From contig NC_092345.1 of the NCBI RefSeq assembly GCF_963676685.1, forward strand, positions 82,959,592 through 83,023,591: a DNA stretch of 64,000 nt, read 5' to 3'. This DNA is from Mytilus edulis (Eukaryota > Mollusca > Bivalvia > Mytilida > Mytilidae). The stretch's first letter is position 1, and the number at the start of each line of letters is the position of its first letter. This document shows, piece by piece, positions 23,290 through 34,017 of the stretch. A program made the translations under genes and the position numbers. Under the pieces are notes generated by a model. It was not told the origin of the DNA. It did not search any database and was given only the letters and a program-made list of their open reading frames with translations.

Positions 23290-24465
23290 GACAGTACAAC
23301 ATAACAAACTATAAAAATCAGTTGTACCATGAGAGACAAGAAAAGTTTTGAAATATGTCATCTGTCTTTGTATTGTCATGATAGTTTAGAATGTTCCCTT
23401 TTCATTAACATTTAATGAAATATTCTTATTCTTATATAGCATGTATAGTGAATGCTTATAAATAAAGATAAACAACCTTTTAACAATTATTCTACTGGAC
23501 TAAAATACCTGTTGCACTGAAAAACAATGAAAATAATATAACATTATTCTTATTCCAGAAATTTCAAACAAATAATTATATCAAATCACAATTAAAATAC
23601 TTGTATGTATAAAAGTAAAGTAAATTCATATCTGTATATCAGTTACAATATTTATACAGTGAAATCTGTAAACCAATCTCATTCAGGACTGAAGTTCAAA
23701 ATGCATTGAATGTGAATAGCATTCGTTGCCATACCTGGATTCATAGATTGTTTTCTTTATGTCCAGTGGCACCTATTTCATGCATATTTAGGACTAAAAA
23801 GAATTTATATATACGTTTATGTTGAAATTAATATGTGGCTTACTCACCGGTTACTTCGCGCTGCAAGATTTGGATTTGGATTAAGAATAAATAACATGGT
23901 AAATATTCATTAGCGTATTAAGACAGTTAAACAATTAGATATAACAACTCGCACAATAAGTATAACCATCTACTCAATTTACAAATATAAATATAAAATA
24001 ATATCCAAGAAAAGATTGACAATTTACGCAATGATAGAATTTAAATTCAGTTATAACACCAAAGAAAAAGTTCACGACTATTTGAAGCATTTAACAAAGT
24101 TTAAAATTATTTAAGAAAGAAAAACCAGATTAACAGTTTAAATTGTTGAGCTATTATTTTTTCATAAAATGTTGCTTAATTCTAAAACTAAAAAGAATAC
24201 TCATCTTTTCTTCTGTGTTTTAAATTCTATAGCTTTGGTCAAGCTCCGTGTAAGGTTTGAATTCAAATGACCAAACCACACGAGGTAAATTGCACGGACT
24301 AACATTTCGCGGGCTAAACTAATTAGCATATTAAAGTGACCAGTATAAAATGAATCGAACACACCGTCAATTTAAATCAATAATAGGCATACCAAGTTAT
24401 ATAATTACAATAACTGAATTTAATTATTATTGAATTAAATTCTATTATTTTCTTTTTATTATGAC
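23290..24465. other. no feature recognised
   Basis: AT-rich. A GTGAGTAAG donor-like site on the minus strand at about 23850 could end an upstream exon, but no open frame supports it. Confidence 0.4.
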
Positions 24466-24471
24466 AAAGCA

Positions 24472-27300
24472 TCACCAGTAGAATTATAACATTTATTAAG
24501 AACTCTATTCAGTCAGATATTTACAGATTTTATGGGTAATATTCCGTAACTTGTCTGCTAAATAATGATACAATATTAAAAAAAAAAAAAAGCTGTATGA
24601 GAAATACCATTTTGTATTAAATTTCTGCAAGTTTTAACCAACTTATAAGATATACAAATATTATGTTAATTGAAGACTGAGACGTCATTTCATACAGTCT
24701 CACAATAAACGAATAAAGAAATGGAAAATCTGGATACTTTAGAGAAATCCGTTCTTGGATCTGTGGGTCTCTTAAAGGTTCCATCACTCAAAGGGGAAGA
24801 ATATAAGTCACTAAAGGGTGATACAAATCTTATTTCAAACGAAAAATACTTTTTTGTAACTTTAGCTTGGCAAGTATTTTATTGATTATTTTGAAACTGT
24901 AATATTATAAGCTTTAAGCCATTGTTTCAGAGTGTATGGTTTTGAAAGTTCTAAGCTATTAATGATCAGATTTAAGCAAAAAACTGCAAATATGAAAAAT
25001 AATATAGCAGTGTTCATTCTTCTGGCTCGAGATTTTATCTTTTGTCTTTTATTTGGAACATAAGTGCCCCCTGTATGATCGGTAGGTCTGGATTCTGGGT
25101 CAAAAAGATTGGAATCTTCTGTGATTTTGTCTTCAGCAGGAATAGTTGACCGCTCACGTTCAATGTATCCAAGCTCTATCAAGGCGCCTTCGACATTCAA
25201 GTACAGAATAATTAAGATTCCGATTACCACTTGTATAATCAATGATAATGAGATCATAGTTATCGCTACTTTTGGTTTTGGTTTTGTCCCTAGATCCTCG
25301 TCTACAATTGATTTAAGCTGGGCTACATTTGACAGAAAAAGTGCAGTACCTAGTATGTCTTGTGATATAGCTTTTATTGCACTTTGTCTGGTTTTCTAAA
25401 TATTCTGTAAAAAACAAACCCATCCCGAAATGCAATAATTTTTAAATTGATTGTAAACATTTGTATTTCGTAGAATTAACATGTTTTACATAAATAATAG
25501 GAATAAAAATAAAAAGTAAGGTCCTACCTTCTAGACATAGTTGAGGCGCAATAAATGTATAAAAGAGGAAAACAATAAGTAAACGCCAGTTATGAGTCCA
25601 CAAAACGGCATTCTTCTTATCATAGAATAATGTTCTCAATAAACATACAAAGGTGTAACATTTCATGCATTTACTTCAAAGTATAGAATCATCTTTTAAC
25701 AAAAACAGCAAGAGTATGAATATTTCGTTGATGTATTACACGACACAGGGACATCTACATGCGGTCTTTAAGAATAGTTATTGTCTATATATCTTAACCA
25801 CCCCTTGTCTAAAAATACTGTGAATAAAAAGTAAAAGACAACTAACGACCTAATACCTTTATCTCTTGCCATGATTTGCTCAGGAAAACCTTCCAAATTA
25901 GTAGGATCAAAAACAAAATAGGAGGTGCTCAATGGCTTAACATGTTTAAGGTTCTGAGAAAGTTTTGATAAATGACGAATAGGGGTTTAGGAGAAGAAGC
26001 GGATACAAATGTATAATATTATGTGCAGATAGTACCATTGTCATCCCAGAGAAAACAAAATACGCGGTGTAAAAGTACATCTTGGAAAGTTTATCTAAAC
26101 TCTATCAAGCAGTTCATAACACTCGTGGTTTTAAAAGATGTAGGACAAACAGACAGACGAACTGATTATGCAGTCTATTGACAATGTGGAGTTGCGTGTA
26201 AGTACTAAAACGACTTTGATCTGTTTTAAAATACAATTGTGAGTTTGAATATATTTTTCACATTTGAATTTTGATTCATGTCATTTAGATCTAGATATTT
26301 TTCTTTACGTTTGAATTTATGTGTAGATTTTTTCTGTGTCTGTCTCTCGGGAGCATGTGAGCTTGTGACCCAGTGGTTGTCCTTTGTTACTGTCATTATA
26401 CTTATATTTTCGTTGATTGTTGTTCGCATAAATCAGCCATTAGTTTGCTCTTGATTTTTTCCTATTTTTTTCATGCCTGTGCCTTTTACAGGTTTTTTTT
26501 TTTTTTTATCATATACATGTTTTGCTTATTATTAAAGCCCGTAATTGTTTACATCCTTATCGTCCTTTGGTCTCCGATGAATTGACAATTATACCACATT
26601 CCCTTATTTTTTTATATCATATAACTCTATCAAATAGATTGGTCGGAAACCACAAGTCAAGGACTGAATAAGGTTAAATTACGAAATTAAAATACAAGAC
26701 AAAAACGTGACAAGCGACATTCGTTAATATGTTACTTCCACTTTTGCGCATAAGGTTTTTTTTTCAATATCTGAAGAGATAATAGACGAAAACAGGAAAA
26801 AGACTTTACTGTGTTTAAATTTATATTGATTATAACAACAGTTTAACCGACTTTTTTTTTAACACGCAACATACATTGCGTATATTGTTCTGGTAAAATA
26901 GCAACGAAGTAATGCCATGTACATTACTTATTACTAATTTTTCAAAATGAAACAGTTACCTATTTCGGTGCACAATGGATAAATATAAACAGTTTTGGAG
27001 CATCAAAGTAAAACAGCCCAAACTGTAAGGAATACTGGACAATGTGTACTTTTTTCTTAGTCGAATCCCTTCTCATTTATCCTATCCCTCTTATCTCATT
27101 TTTACAACAATACATACACCATAGAAACTGTGTAATGGACGAACTAGACGCTCCTGGGTCTGGATCGTTTACATGACGAACTTTACATCTCATTTCTTAA
27201 CAGAAAATAAACGTTTCACAAATATATTAAAAATTTCAAACAAAATAGTCTCGTTTTTGAGGCCCTACCGGAGATAAAATATCTGCAAAATTTAACGCAC
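24472..27300. repeat. upstream unit of a tandem segmental duplication carrying ninjurin copy 2
   Basis: Starts at ACCAGTAGAATTATAACATT and matches 27850 onward: the same ATTCCGTAACTTGTCTG block, the same 'CTTGGATCTGT.GGTCT' block before the ninjurin exon, the exon itself, the CATGCCTGTGCCTTTTA block (26474 and 30395) and GTTTTTGAGGCCCTACCGGA (27255 and 31235). Apart from the ninjurin exon I see no coding sequence in it; a dispersed repeat with TGACAATTATACCACAT was already present before duplication because both units carry it. Confidence 0.75.
24886..25404 (-). CDS. ninjurin-like last exon (copy 2), with an in-frame TAG near its 5' edge
   Basis: Homologous to copy 1 and nearly identical in layout to copy 3: ALFLSNVAQLKSIVDEDLG, TM1 (MISLSLIIQVVIGILIILYL), a 50-residue charged loop, then TM2 and ...NITVSK stop. 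From the acceptor equivalent to copies 1 and 3 (AG at 25406-25405) the third codon is TAG (25398-25396), where copies 1 and 3 have CAG. The TAG sits in ATTTAG, which could itself be a splice acceptor 9 nt downstream; using it would keep the frame and drop only three residues. So the copy is either a pseudogene or rescued by an acceptor shift. Otherwise 172 codons are open. An AATAAA follows the stop directly (24883-24878). It lies in the upstream unit of a tandem duplication. Confidence 0.75.
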
Positions 27301-28099
27301 CTTTAAAAATTGCACACTCACGGTATTTTTTTTTAATTCATGATGCCTAATTTTTAGTTTTCTGTGATGTGTTTTGTATATTGATTTTTGTCGTTTATTT
27401 TGTTAGTCATTGATTGTACCATTGGTACATGCATGTTTTATGGTGAACGGAACGCAAAACAAATTTTATAAAAGAGGAGCGAAAGATGCCAGAGGGACAT
27501 TCAAACTCATAAATAGAAAATAAACTGACAACGCCATGGCTAAATAAGAAAAAGACATACAGGCAAACAATAGTACACAAAACACATTATACAACAAGAG
27601 TTGATTTGATGAGATATAACCCATCCATTCGATTGATGCTTATTTGGCACAACTTCATGGAATTTTGGGTCTTCAATGCTCTTCAACTTTATATTTGTTT
27701 TGCTTTCAAACTATTGTGATTTGAGCGTCACTGACGAGTCTTATGTAGATAACATTTGATAACTTTTTAGGCTTTGATTTTGCCATTTGATAAGGGAAAT
27801 TTCCGCTTTGAATTTTCCTGCTGAGTTCGGAATTTTTGTTACAACTAGCAACACCAGTAGAATTATAACATTTATTAAGAACTTTATTCAGACAGATAAT
27901 ACATATTTTATATATATTTAATGGGTGATATTCCGTAACTTGTCTGATAAATAATGATAAAGTAGTCATGGAAAGCTGTATGGGAAAATCATAAAAGAGG
28001 GACGAAAGATACCAAAGGGACAGTCAAACTCATAAATCTAAAACAAACTGACAACGCCATGGCTAAAAATGAAAAAGACAAACAGAAAAACCATAAGTT

Positions 28100-28695
28100 G
28101 CGTCATTGGATTTACTGTTTGCAAAAGTATGAATTATTCGAAATACTAAGGATTTTCTTAACCAAAGCAAAAATACTATTGCCTTTATTTACATAAGCCG
28201 TATTTGACACAACTTTTTGGAATTTGGGTCTTCAATGCTCTTCAACTTTATACTTGTTTGACTTTCTAACTTTTTTGATCTGAGCGTTACTGATGAGTCT
28301 TTATATGTATACGAAACGCGCGTCTTGCGTATCAAATTATAATTTGGAGTTCGGTATTTCTGTTATTTTACTTTTTACTATAACATAGAAACATCAGTAG
28401 AATTATAACATTTATTAGGAACTCTATTCAGTCAGATAATACGGTTGGATTTACAGTTTGCAAAAGTATGAATTATTCGAAATACTAAGGATTTTCTTAT
28501 CCAAAGCATAGCTTACTTTAGCCGTATTTGGCACAACTTTTGGGAATTTTGGGTCCTTAATTCTCTCCAAGTTTATACTTGTTTGGCTTTTTAACTAATT
28601 TGATCTGAGCGTCACTGATGAGTCTTAAGAAGACATATCTAGACGAAACGCGCGTCTGACGTATCAAATTATAAGCCTTGTACCTTTGATAACTA
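28100..28695 (+). repeat. two direct copies of the 'GAGCGTCACTGATGAGTCT' repeat
   Basis: Copy one (28105-28350) and copy two (28440-28690) both run GGATTTAC(T/A)GTTTGC, AAGTATGAATTATTCGAAAT, ACTAAGGATTTTCTTA, GCCGTATTTG.CACAACTTT, then GATCTGAGCGT.ACTGATGAG and ACGAAACGCGCGTC. Inverted copies are at 41060-41450 and 47450-47770; a short one is at 62250-62345. Two fresh-looking copies within 0.6 kb of the ninjurin duplication suggest local recombination or repeated insertion. Confidence 0.75.
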
Positions 28696-29055
28696 TTATT
28701 ACTTTAAGGATTTATATTTATTTAAAAACATAGGTCAAACAAGTGAACTCTACGACAGCACAATACTGTTAAATCTGCCTATTTGTAGCAAAAGAGAGTT
28801 TAATATAAAAGCAGTTTTGACCGATTTATAAGATATACAAATTAGTGATTACAATATTACTCTCATTATTTTGTCATATTACGTCATTTCAAACACTCTC
28901 ACAATGACCGAACTAATGAATTCAGAAATGGGAAATCTGAATAGTTCAGACAGATCAGTTCTTGGATCTGTTGGTCTTTTTAAAAAGGTTCAAGTCTGAT
29001 ATAAAACTTATTGAAGTTTTAAGCATACATATCTAACTGGAAAGTATGACATTAC

Positions 29056-29575
29056 TTATTTTGGAATTGTAATATTATAAGCTTTAAGCCATTGTTTAAG
29101 AGTGTTTGGTTTTGATAGTTCTAAGCCATTAATGATCAGATTTAAGCAAAAAACTGCAAATATAAAAAATAATATAGCAGTGTTCATTCTTCTGGCTCGA
29201 GATTGTAGCTTTCGTCTTCTATTTGGAACATAAGTGCCCCCTGTATGATTGGTAGATCTTGCTTCTGGTTCCAAAAGAGTTGATTCTTCTGTGATTTCGT
29301 CTTCAACAGGAACCAATGAACCCCCACGTGCTATGTCTCCAAGCTCTATCAAGGCGCCTTCAACATCCAATAACAGAATAATTAAAGATTCCTATTACCA
29401 CTTGTATGAGTAACGATAATGAGATCATAGTTATCGCTACTTTTGGTTTTGCTTTTGTTCCTAGATCCTCGTCTACAATTGATTTAAGCTGGGCTACATT
29501 TGATAGAAAGAGTGCAGTATCTAATATTCCTTGTGATATGGCTTTTCTTGCATTTTGTCTGGTTTTCTGGATATT
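29056..29575 (-). pseudogene. ninjurin-like last exon (copy 3), frameshifted
   Basis: Acceptor AG at 29577-29576, then an exon starting NIQKTRQNARKAISQG and ALFLSNVAQLKSIVDEDLG. The frame is open until the end of TM1, where the minus strand reads GGAATCTTTAATTATTC instead of copy 2's GGAATCTTAATTATTC. This single extra base (near 29385) shifts the frame into an early stop. The original frame resumes at LDVEGALIELGD and stays open through TM2 to NITIPK stop (29058-29056). The exon is 520 nt against 519 in copy 2, which fits one 1-base insertion. It may be a true pseudogene, a polymorphic null allele or an assembly error. Confidence 0.8.
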
Positions 29576-31435
29576 CTATAAAATACACGAAACGTAATAT
29601 CTTTTTAATTGGTTGTGAACATTTGTATTTGCAACATGATTTAACGAAATGATATGAAACATCTATAGGCAATGTCCTTCTATCAAGGAATATAAACCAG
29701 CATATTTAAATTAGCGGTTCTTTTTATCATCAAATTATTTCATAATAAACATTTGTTTTGACTTTTGACTTCAAGCAACAACTTCAAATTATAAAATCAT
29801 CATTATATAAAAACAACAAGGTAGGAATATTACTTTTATGTATTGTACGACACATAGATATTATCCCCCAAAAAAACCAAAAAAATATCTATGTCTACAT
29901 AGAGTCTTTGAGAACAGACAAAGTTTATATAGTCTAACTCCCTACCGCTCCTTTTGTAATAATGATGTAAATAAAACTGGAAAAAAACTAATGAAGACAT
30001 TATATCCCCCATGTCTGCAAAACCAATGATTTGCTAAGGAATACTCTCAAAATGATTCGGACCAATGGCATTACATGGTAAAGATTCTTGAAATATTAAT
30101 AGGGATTAAGAAGGAAGGAGAACCGGACTTAAATGTGTAATATTGTGTGCAGATATGACGAAGTCCATATCTTCCCAAAGAGAAAAAAAATCATATAGAA
30201 ATAAAATAAAATAGGCGGTGCAAAAGTTTTCTGTAAAAGTTTCACAATCAACACTTGTGGGAAAAAAAATGGGCAGACGGGCTTTTAGATTTTTTCACAA
30301 TTAAACTTTGATTTATTATGTTTATATTATACAGCAATGATTGTAGATATTCTTCTTTTGAATTTATGTGTAGATTCTTTCTCACATTTTTTCATGCCTG
30401 TGCCTTTTATAGTTTTTTCATCATAATTATGTATGTTTTGCTTATTGTTAAAGCCCATACATTGATAAAACAGTTGTTTACATCCTCGTCGTCCTTTTGG
30501 TCTCCGGTAGAGAGGTGTCTCATTGACAATTATACCACATCCTCTTATTTCCTTATTTTTCATATCATATAAATCTATCGGAAACCACAAGCCAAGGACA
30601 TAGTAAGGTAAAACATACGAAATTCAAATAATAGAGAAAAGGTGACAAATTCAGCGACATTTGTTAATATGTTACTTCCTTTTTTTACTGATTTTCAAGA
30701 CGTATAAGGATTTGTTTTCATTAAAGCTGAAAGCTGAGATAAAAGACGATGACAGGAAAAATAATTTACTGTGTATTAATCTATATTAATTGTAGCAATA
30801 GCGTAACCGACTTTTTTTAACATGCAAAATACATTGTGTATATCATTCTTGTAAAATATTGATGAATTTTAAAATACCATGTACATTATTATATCTCCAA
30901 TATTGAACAATTGCCGGTTTCTCTACATTGATATTCTAAAAGTAACAAAGATATAAGTATATAAACACCAATACATAAACAGTTTTGGAACAAACTGTTA
31001 ACGAGATGGTGTACAGGGTGTAGTTTCCTCTCTTTTATCCTGCCCGTCAAATCTCCCTTGTACCACACTACATGCAACATAGAAACTGTATAATGGGCAA
31101 ACTACAGGCACCTGGGTCTGTACCGTTCACATTGTTTTTTACATGTACATATTTGACTTTTTCAAGAGAAAATTATTGTTTCACAAATGTTTTCGAAATA
31201 GCTCCTCCAAAACAAATCAAAAGGACAGTCGTTTTTGAGGCCCTACCGGAATTAATGTCTGCCAAAATTAAGTCCAATCGACCGAGCAGTTGCAGTATAT
31301 ATATAGAGAGAGATATTTATGTCTGAAATGTTGATTGACATAATATCAGAACAAGAACATAATCAAATCTATAATATACTATTGTTTTAATATTTGATGC
31401 TGAATAAAAATGTGATATACGGAAAATATAAATAC

Positions 31436-31625
31436 TGCAAAAGAGAGGCAAAAGATAACAAAGGGACATTCAAACTCATTAGTCAAAAATAAACTGTAAA
31501 CGCCATGTAAAAAAAACAACAACCCAAAAAACATATAATAACAGTACACAGAATACAACAATGAAACTAAAGACTGAGCAACACGAATCAATAAGCATGA
31601 TTAGGGTTCCCCACCATAAATGTAA
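31436..31625 (+). repeat. copy of the 'ACTGACAACGCCATGGC' family
   Basis: AGAGAGGCAAAAGATAACAA, GACATTCAAACTCATTAGTC and AAACGCCATG match the family start; truncated. Confidence 0.65.
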
Positions 31626-31761
31626 TGATCATATGATTTGATGACAAAGATTACACGGACACATCACTCATTTTTTCATCTGTATTCTTCCCTTATCATC
31701 GTATTTTTGCCAAGGTTAAAAATTAGAAAAATGTTTCTTGCTTTGTATCGATCTGATGAGT

Positions 31762-32025
31762 AAAGCCTCGGTGTCCGAGTGGTCTAATTAGTTACTACTG
31801 AAATCACTAGCCAGTCAACACTGAGGCTGTGAGTTCGAACCCCGCTCATGCCGGTGCACTCGACTCCAATCTTAATTGACTAGGATTGTCAATTTTCCCA
31901 TCGAAGGTCAGTGGTTTCTCTCCGGGCACTCCGGCTTCCTCTATCAATAAAAACTGACCGTCACGAAATAGCCTAAATACGGTGCTTAAAAGTGACGTTA
32001 AAACACCAAAAATCAAATCCCCTTT
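31762..32025 (+). mobile_element. tRNA-derived SINE
   Basis: The tRNA-like head has an A box (TGTCCGAGTGG, 31773) and a B box (GAGTTCGAACCCC, 31831). A body follows with CCATCGAAGGTCAGTGG, CTCTCCGGGCACTCCGGCTT and ATAAAAACTGACCGTCACG, ending GTTAAAACACCAAAAATC. Spacing between boxes is larger than in a functional tRNA. An older partial copy is on the other strand at 33475-33605. Confidence 0.8.
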
Positions 32026-32029
32026 TCAA

Positions 32030-33235
32030 CGTTTTATTATAGTAATTTCTTATGATGTGCTGTTTCACCAATGTCCCATGTTAAGGGGAGGGTTTGGCGC
32101 CAATAAACTGTCGTTCTATGGTTGTTATCTGTCATATTTGTTTTGTTGTAAATTTGGTCGTTATTTTACTAAATTGAATTGATTGATATTTTTCACGGCC
32201 TTTTATAGTTCACTAAACAGTATGGACCTCTCTCATTGATGAAGGCCGTGCGGTTGCCTATAATTGCTCACATCCACTTCATTTGAACTTACGTAAATAG
32301 TTGCAATCGTATCGCATCTCCCTTTTTATATTAATTGTAAATATGTTGAGGTTTTGCGTTTTATCTTCATTAACCTTGATATATTTTGTATACCTTCTTT
32401 TAATTTTCTCTTTAAATAATTGAATATGAAACAATTACTTACAGTCAATAGATCCGACATCTTTGCACAAACGCTGTTACAGTTGTTTTGTTGTAAGTAA
32501 ACAATGTATAACTTTTTATAGCAAGTATTTAACTTATGACGCATAAAAATTAATTCAATATACAACGTTCATCACGTATACAATAATTCATAAGTTGGTT
32601 TACTCCCATGTCTAAAAAGTGTATATGTATAGATATATACCATACGGCACACATCAAATAAATATATGTTAGCCTTCTAAATTCTTGTTCTGGCATGAGC
32701 AAAATGGAGCAAGAATTGCCAATTCTCCAAGAGCACATGAGTTGCGCCAGTTTTACTGGTGATTTTTGTGCTGCTAAGCCTGTACTTTTCTATATAGTGT
32801 AGTAGGACTTGTTCGATTTTCGTATGTTTGCCACATGTGGCGTTTGCAGTTTTCTTCCAACTTATTTATTTGAATGTCCCTTTTGGTATCTTCCGCCTAT
32901 ATTCTAAGCTACTGATATACAGTTTAACCCTTATATATCTGATGTTTGATGAGAAAATAAAAAAAAAAAGAAGTTTATATCGGTTAACCGATGGATTGTT
33001 TGTGTGATATCCATTGACAAATTCGTCATGTATATTATTTACACGAAGAGACAGGAAAATACACCATCTCCTCAAAAAATAGAAGCGGGATGTTACATGT
33101 TCATCGAGTTGTTCCATGGGACCATGTCTCTAGACAAGCGAAAAAAGAAAAAAAGAACTCGAATACCCTACCAAATACATTGTTTGGTTTGTTTGGTTGT
33201 TTTTATTTTGTTGTTGTTTTTTTTATCAATGGTTA
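32030..33235. other. no gene recognised
   Basis: AT-rich with small fragments of dispersed repeats; frames are short and unsupported. Confidence 0.45.
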
Positions 33236-33474
33236 TTACAATTGAGAATGGAAATGCGGAATGTGTCACAAAGACAATAATTTGACCAAAGAGCAGAAAA
33301 CAACCGAATTCTACTAAATGGGTCTTCAACACTGCGAGAAAATCTCGCATCCAGAGGGTCATAGATTAAGATTTTGCTAAATGTAGCATATCAATTGCAA
33401 TTGAAAATAAAACTTCATTTGCATTTGTGTTTTTTTAATCAAAAGAGGGTTGCTTTAGAAAAAATTAATTGATT

Positions 33475-33605
33475 GATTCGTTCATCATATTTTGGTGTTT
33501 ACGTCCCTTTCAGCACTACTATCTATTTCACGGCGGCTATATATTATTGATGACGAAGCACCAGTACCCAGACAGAACCACCGATCTTCGGTACAGCCTC
33601 TATTG
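33475..33605 (-). mobile_element. degenerate 3' part of the same SINE family
   Basis: TTTTGGTGTTTACGTCCCTT, CTATTTCACGGCGGCTAT and AACCACCGATCTTCGGTA mirror the body of the SINE at 31762-32025. Confidence 0.6.
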
Positions 33606-33956
33606 AAATTTAATGTTTTTATAATACTCTTCTCTTCTTTGTATTTGATTTGGCCTTCCAAGTATTTCGAATGAAGCGTTCAATTATAAGCACGATGTCT
33701 ATAAAGAGTTTTTATCCAAACAATTAAGACATGTTCGCACTTTTTGAGAGAGAAAAAATAACAAAAACTGAAGAAAATCAGCCTTAAGAAAATGAAATAT
33801 CGAGAGGAGTCATGAATATTTGTCTACGATTATTACTAAAGGTGAAAAAGGTCGATATCAATTTGCCGTTTATCAAGGATACTAAGGTGGTTGAATTCCA
33901 TTTAGTAACCCTCTAGATTGTTTATAGACATATTATAAAACATCTCTAATTTATAA

Positions 33957-33962
33957 TTTAAT
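33957..33962 (-). promoter_or_regulatory. possible poly(A) signal of the HSPA12-like gene
   Basis: ATTAAA on the minus strand about 55 nt downstream of the TAG stop. Confidence 0.4.
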
Positions 33963-34017
33963 GTCATAAATTTTTTGAAAGACTTTGAACAACAAAACAA
34001 AAAATTCACCGTTTAAG

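Larger units (their letters stand above)
27850..31262. repeat. downstream unit of the tandem duplication, carrying ninjurin copy 3 and later insertions
   Basis: Collinear with 24472-27300 and in the same orientation. It is longer because repeats entered at about 27960-28860: one copy of the 'ACTGACAACGCCATGGC' family and two copies of the 'GAGCGTCACTGATGAGTCT' family. Divergence is modest in the exon and larger outside it. Confidence 0.75.

Noticed and set aside
23855-23885. Small exon ending in a GTGAGTAAG donor on the minus strand
   Set aside because: No open frame or acceptor at a credible distance to link it to ninjurin copy 1.
27111-27190. Possible ninjurin first exon upstream of copy 2 (and 31080-31150 for copy 3)
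   Set aside because: The block is shared by both duplication units, but its frames diverge and contain stops; more likely promoter or 5' UTR sequence.
31762-31850. Functional tRNA gene
   Set aside because: A and B boxes are present but the spacing is too long, the acceptor stem does not close and a SINE body follows.
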